Of a DNA stretch of 9,119 nt, positions 6,912 to 9,119 are shown piece after piece. A model generated the notes under the pieces. That model did no database searches. It was not told the origin of the DNA and saw only the letters and a list, made by a program, of their open reading frames with translations. Source of the stretch: Bdellovibrionales bacterium (GTDB taxonomy: Bacteria; Bdellovibrionota; UBA1018); contig JAGWZD010000056.1 of assembly GCA_018968995.1 (NCBI GenBank), positions 1 to 9,119 of the forward strand, in the 5' to 3' direction. The position numbers and the translations under genes are program-made. Every line of letters starts with the position of its first letter. Positions within the stretch are counted from its first letter, which is position 1.

Positions 6912-7578
6912 CCGTTTTAGCTTCCAGATTAATGCTGCCCTGATTCCAGCGTGCCGAGCTGCCGAGATTCCAACGGCTGGTTTGTCCAGGAAGAAGGTAC
7001 TGGCGAACGCGTCTGGAGAGTGTTGGATTTCCTGGTATATCCAGCTTTAAATCAATCAATTGAATGTGAGTGTTCCCGCGATTGATGGCTTCGATCTGGA
7101 CACTTCCGTCTTTCGAGCGAGTCGCGCTCCATCGCAGGTCGGATCGAACAACTTTTGGTGGAATAAAAATAGGCACTCCCAGTCGAAGGGCGGTGCGTAG
7201 GCCGCTGGTTCCTTTTTTTGGAGGCGGCAGAACCTCCTGAAGATAAAGCCGATAGGCGAGCTCCGTGGAAGAAAGTAGTGGCTGGAGTAGTCCAACGCGA
7301 ATGACCTGCGAACCTTGCGCTGGAATGCGGAAGATCGGTGGATTCACCAAAATCTCCCGGGTCGGAGAGTAGTTCTCCGGAGCATTCCATTTTAAAACCT
7401 CTGCATGGATGACGACTTCAGTTGGCCCTGCGTTTCTCAGCGTGAGCGCAGCAGAAGTCGTTTGTTCATCGAGAGTCACTCGGATGGGTGCCACGTCGAA
7501 GTTTCCGGCGTGTACCTGAAGTGAGACGATGACCCCAGCACAGGAAAAAAATAAGGGCAAGGTTCGCAGGCAATTCAT
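6868..7578 (-). CDS. periplasmic pilus chaperone, PapD-like, archaic type
   Basis: A 236-residue periplasmic chaperone of the PapD superfamily, which binds SCPU pilins after Sec export, supplies a missing beta strand and delivers them to the usher. A signal peptide runs to about residue 24 (SLQVHA, then GNF). The first Ig-like domain opens with FDVAPIRVTLDE, where Arg33 is the probable counterpart of the conserved Arg8 that anchors the pilin C-terminus. It continues with VNPPIFRIPAQGSQVIRVG (78-96) and the probable G1 donor strand LRTALRLGVPIFIPP (127-141). The second domain fills the rest. The lysine that pairs with Arg8 in PapD has no clear lysine equivalent in my hand alignment; Arg132 is nearby. 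The gene starts 12 nt after the first SCPU pilin and its 3' end overlaps the usher gene. The ribosome-binding site (GGA at 7589-7587, eight bases before the ATG) is weak, consistent with coupling. Confidence 0.95.
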   Translation of the reverse strand: MNCLRTLPLFFSCAGVIVSLQVHAGNFDVAPIRVTLDEQTTSAALTLRNAGPTEVVIHAEVLKWNAPENYSPTREILVNPPIFRIPAQGSQVIRVGLLQPLLSSTELAYRLYLQEVLPPPKKGTSGLRTALRLGVPIFIPPKVVRSDLRWSATRSKDGSVQIEAINRGNTHIQLIDLKLDIPGNPTLSRRVRQYLLPGQTSRWNLGSSARWNQGSINLEAKTDGGEVHATLEVQAS

Positions 7579-7590
7579 AGGTGTTCCAGA

Positions 7591-8091
7591 TTAGAAAGTA
7601 ACCGTGATGGTGATCGTGTCGGTGTAGCTTCCTTGCGGGACGTTCTGGCTTGCTGGAATTCGGCCAAAAACCGTGAAGTTCTGATTCGCGCCCGTGCCAG
7701 TGCTGCTCACAGCACCCGATCCGGTATTGTCCCAGTTGCTGGTTCGGCCTGAGTCGCTATAGAGGGCATAGTCTAGGGTGTAGGAGCCGTTTGACATTTT
7801 TCGGTCTGAGACGTTCGGGCCGTTCACTCCTTTGTTCAGACCAATCGTGTAAGCACTATTGAGAGTGCAGAGCACGCTAATGGTGCTGGAACCATCTAGG
7901 GACGTTAAAGCCGTGGGATCATAAGCACCGAAGGCAAGTGTGGTTCCCGATACGGTGCAAGCGTTTGTCACCGAAGCAGTAACGTTGAACGTGTTGCTGG
8001 TGGTGGCAGCGTTGGCGAGTGGAATTAGCGCCAGCGTCGGTGCTAGTGCCAATGCCGGGGCGAGTCGAAGCATTTTTAGGATACGAGTCAT
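7591..8091 (-). CDS. spore coat U domain pilin, predicted main shaft subunit
   Basis: A 166-residue SCPU-family pilin. A signal peptide ends at LANA (residue 28). The mature protein begins with a 16-residue extension before Cys45. Its TFNVTASVTNA pattern alternates hydrophobic and polar residues as a donor strand does. The SCPU domain follows, with Cys45 and Cys75 (likely disulfide), the DRKMSNGSYTLDYALYSD block, and C-terminal strands FTVFGRIPASQNVPQGSYTDTITITVTF ending the protein in aromatic and hydrophobic residues for the chaperone. It resembles Myxococcus spore coat protein U and Acinetobacter CsuA/B in design, by family knowledge rather than alignment. It is the only single-domain subunit here with a clear donor strand, so it is the likely polymer. 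TGGAGGA, nine bases before ATG 8091, is the strongest Shine-Dalgarno in the operon, which fits high output. A 17-codon open frame overlaps its start as ATGA. Confidence 0.92.
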   Translation of the reverse strand: MTRILKMLRLAPALALAPTLALIPLANAATTSNTFNVTASVTNACTVSGTTLAFGAYDPTALTSLDGSSTISVLCTLNSAYTIGLNKGVNGPNVSDRKMSNGSYTLDYALYSDSGRTSNWDNTGSGAVSSTGTGANQNFTVFGRIPASQNVPQGSYTDTITITVTF

Positions 8092-8141
8092 GTCAGTGTT
8101 CCTCCATTGAACTCGGATCGCTCAAGCAAGCTTTTGGCCAT
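8088..8141 (-). CDS. possible 17-codon leader peptide overlapping the pilin start
   Basis: ATG at 8141 opens a 17-codon frame (MAKSLLERSEFNGGTLT) whose TGA overlaps the pilin ATG as ATGA. It spans the pilin's Shine-Dalgarno, so its translation could open or tune that site. Its own ribosome-binding site is poor. A 5-bp hairpin, GCGAG (8145-8149) and CTCGC (8155-8159), lies just upstream. This could easily be a chance short frame. Confidence 0.2.
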   Translation of the reverse strand: MAKSLLERSEFNGGTLT

Positions 8142-8169
8142 GATGCGAGTGCTTCTCGCTAGTAGAAAG

Positions 8170-8961
8170 CTAACAACGATGCCCGGGCATGCCCCAACGA
8201 CCATCAAGGCCATCGCTGGGCTGAGCGCCATCGGGCAAGCAGCACCATTGGGTAGTCAGCATAGTATTCTGGCGACAGCGTTTAGAATTAGCCCCATCTT
8301 TCGAGGCCTTTTGAATCCACTCTTCATCCGCAAAAGCGCAGCGATCGCCTGTTTTGGAACAGTTGTTGTACTCTAAATGAAAGTTTAACCCATCGACGAT
8401 GGCCGTCAGCTTGGACGAAGCCTCATCAAGTTCTTGAGGCATCCTGTCCCAGCAGTTCAGGCCGACGACGCCGATGTTTTGATTCGCTTGAATTCTAAAT
8501 TTACAACTCGAGCTCTGCCCAAGCTCTTGAGAGCACGATCGCACTTCATCGATGTTGTCAAAGAGAAGGCAAGAGGATCCGCCGTAGCAGACTTCTTTGG
8601 CAGAAAAATGCTGGGCTGAAGCGACGGAGATCTGAAAAGGAATTCGAGTTCCCGTGCTGTCGCCATGATAGGTGCCATAGATATGGAGTTTTTCGCAGGA
8701 GCTTGAAGAAGAGCGCAGTTGAAGGGTCAGAGCGCTCTTGAGACTCAGGGTTTCTTGATAAGTGCATCCGGATTGCTTGCCCGCTGTGCTGAGCCACCGC
8801 TCGCACTCGCGCTTGGACCCGAGAGTGCCTTGTTGATCCTCGTCATCCATGACGCAGAGGCAGCACGACGAGTACCGGTGTTCCGCGTGGGCGTGCTGTG
8901 GTTTTAAGGCCATCAGGCACAGGAAAAGGAGCACGAGGGCCTGACCGAGCCGAAGAGCCAT
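8170..8961 (-). CDS. cysteine-rich secreted protein, unknown function
   Basis: A 263-residue protein that I do not recognise. It has a clear signal peptide (MALRLGQALVLLFLCLMALK, cleavage near AHA at 24-26). The mature protein contains 17 cysteines in about 237 residues: a CCLC cluster near the N-terminus, several SSC and GC sites through the middle, and a WCC plus a final C-terminal Cys. The middle (about 75-200) mixes short strand-like segments and Ser-rich turns, including SSSSS. No transmembrane anchor, lipobox, LPXTG or known catalytic motif is visible. The cysteines suggest a disulfide-stabilised extracytoplasmic protein; an odd count leaves one free or intermolecular. It is the first gene of the minus-strand set, 78 nt ahead of the SCPU pilin. 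It could therefore be a pilus-associated surface protein or adhesin, but that rests on position only. ATG 8961 has no Shine-Dalgarno and lies about six bases from a plausible -10 box. Confidence 0.8.
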   Translation of the reverse strand: MALRLGQALVLLFLCLMALKPQHAHAEHRYSSCCLCVMDDEDQQGTLGSKRECERWLSTAGKQSGCTYQETLSLKSALTLQLRSSSSSCEKLHIYGTYHGDSTGTRIPFQISVASAQHFSAKEVCYGGSSCLLFDNIDEVRSCSQELGQSSSCKFRIQANQNIGVVGLNCWDRMPQELDEASSKLTAIVDGLNFHLEYNNCSKTGDRCAFADEEWIQKASKDGANSKRCRQNTMLTTQWCCLPDGAQPSDGLDGRWGMPGHRC

Positions 8962-8967
8962 AAACGA

Positions 8968-8996
8968 AGTATGTTGTAGCGGGCGCCCTGTGGCAA
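8968..8996 (-). promoter_or_regulatory. predicted sigma-70-type promoter of the cysteine-rich gene and pilus set
   Basis: On the minus strand TTGCCA (8996-8991, five of six matches to TTGACA) is followed after exactly 17 nt by CATACT (8973-8968, four of six matches to TATAAT). The transcript start would fall at about 8960-8962, on or beside the ATG of the cysteine-rich gene, implying a leaderless mRNA. The spacer holds the perfect 8-bp palindrome GGGCGCCC (8981-8988), a possible operator. No promoter of similar quality is seen in the 78-nt gap before the pilin. Confidence 0.4.
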
Positions 8997-9029
8997 GGGT
9001 AGGGGTTCTGGGCTTTTTTCGGGCATTTG

Positions 9030-9038
9030 TGGTACGAT
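9030..9038 (+). promoter_or_regulatory. extended -10 promoter of ssrA
   Basis: TGG directly followed by TACGAT (9033-9038) forms an extended -10 element. Transcription would start eight bases downstream, at the first G of the tmRNA (9047). No good -35 hexamer is found at 16-18 nt, which an extended -10 can tolerate. Confidence 0.55.
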
Positions 9039-9046
9039 ATTTTTAT

Positions 9047-9119
9047 GGGGACGACACGGCTTCGACGGGAGTGTTGAAACCCCAGGTGCATGCGGAGGTG
9101 CCGTAGGCCTCCTAAATAA
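9047..9119 (+). ncRNA. ssrA: tmRNA, 5' part (continues beyond window)
   Basis: Transfer-messenger RNA, which with SmpB rescues stalled ribosomes by adding a degradation tag. The 5' end has the hallmark GGGGACGACACGGCTTCGAC, equivalent to the acceptor strand and D-like region of other tmRNAs. Then comes the highly conserved GGTGCATGC, then GGAGG and CCTCC, which pair as the first stem of pseudoknot 1, and an A-rich run at the edge. The layout is that of a normal one-piece tmRNA, but the tag reading frame, the remaining pseudoknots and the TPsiC arm are outside the window, so the tag sequence cannot be read. It is divergent from the pilus set, with 85 nt between them. Confidence 0.95.

Noticed and set aside
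6523..7050. 175-codon plus-strand frame
   Set aside because: Antisense to the usher start and chaperone end, both well supported.
8107..8376. 89-codon plus-strand frame
   Set aside because: Antisense to the end of the cysteine-rich gene and the gap after it; no ribosome-binding site or recognisable domain.

Overview
The window looks like chromosomal DNA of a Gram-negative, deltaproteobacterial-type bacterium. Bdellovibrionota or a Myxococcus/Geobacter-like lineage is my best guess. The reasons are a eukaryote-like (type I) citrate synthase, spore-coat-U (SCPU) pilins with an archaic-type chaperone and usher, roughly 50% GC, and Shine-Dalgarno-led genes with ordinary bacterial signal peptides. 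The assignment is inferred from gene content, not from a search.

Layout. (1) Bases 2-613 (+) are the C-terminal half of a DEAD-box RNA helicase, followed 31 nt later by a soluble PAS sensor histidine kinase (645-1826, +). (2) On the opposite strand, citrate synthase (3626-2301) is followed by a DUF4442 hotdog-fold protein (2283-1792). The last 35 nt of that gene overlap the end of the kinase gene tail to tail. (3) A 165-nt divergent spacer with three evenly spaced CTAAAG motifs separates citrate synthase from a small exported protein (3792-4091, +). (4) Bases 8961-4075 (-) form one tightly packed set: a cysteine-rich secreted protein of unknown function, an SCPU pilin, a PapD-like chaperone, an outer-membrane usher and a second SCPU protein. 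(5) Divergent from this set, ssrA (tmRNA) starts at 9047 and runs off the right edge.

How the genes work together. The 8961-4075 set reads as a compact archaic chaperone-usher pilus system of the Csu/Mcu type. The chaperone captures secreted pilins in the periplasm and the usher secretes and assembles them. The first pilin has a donor-strand-like N-terminal extension before its first cysteine. The second has almost none, which would suit a terminal (tip or capping) subunit. No classical two-domain tip adhesin is present, so the unknown 17-cysteine protein at the head of the set is the most interesting open question. Citrate synthase and the DUF4442 protein form a separate, probably co-transcribed metabolic pair.

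I see no CRISPR array, insertion sequence, integrase, tRNA or rRNA. There is no gene-free stretch over 300 bases.
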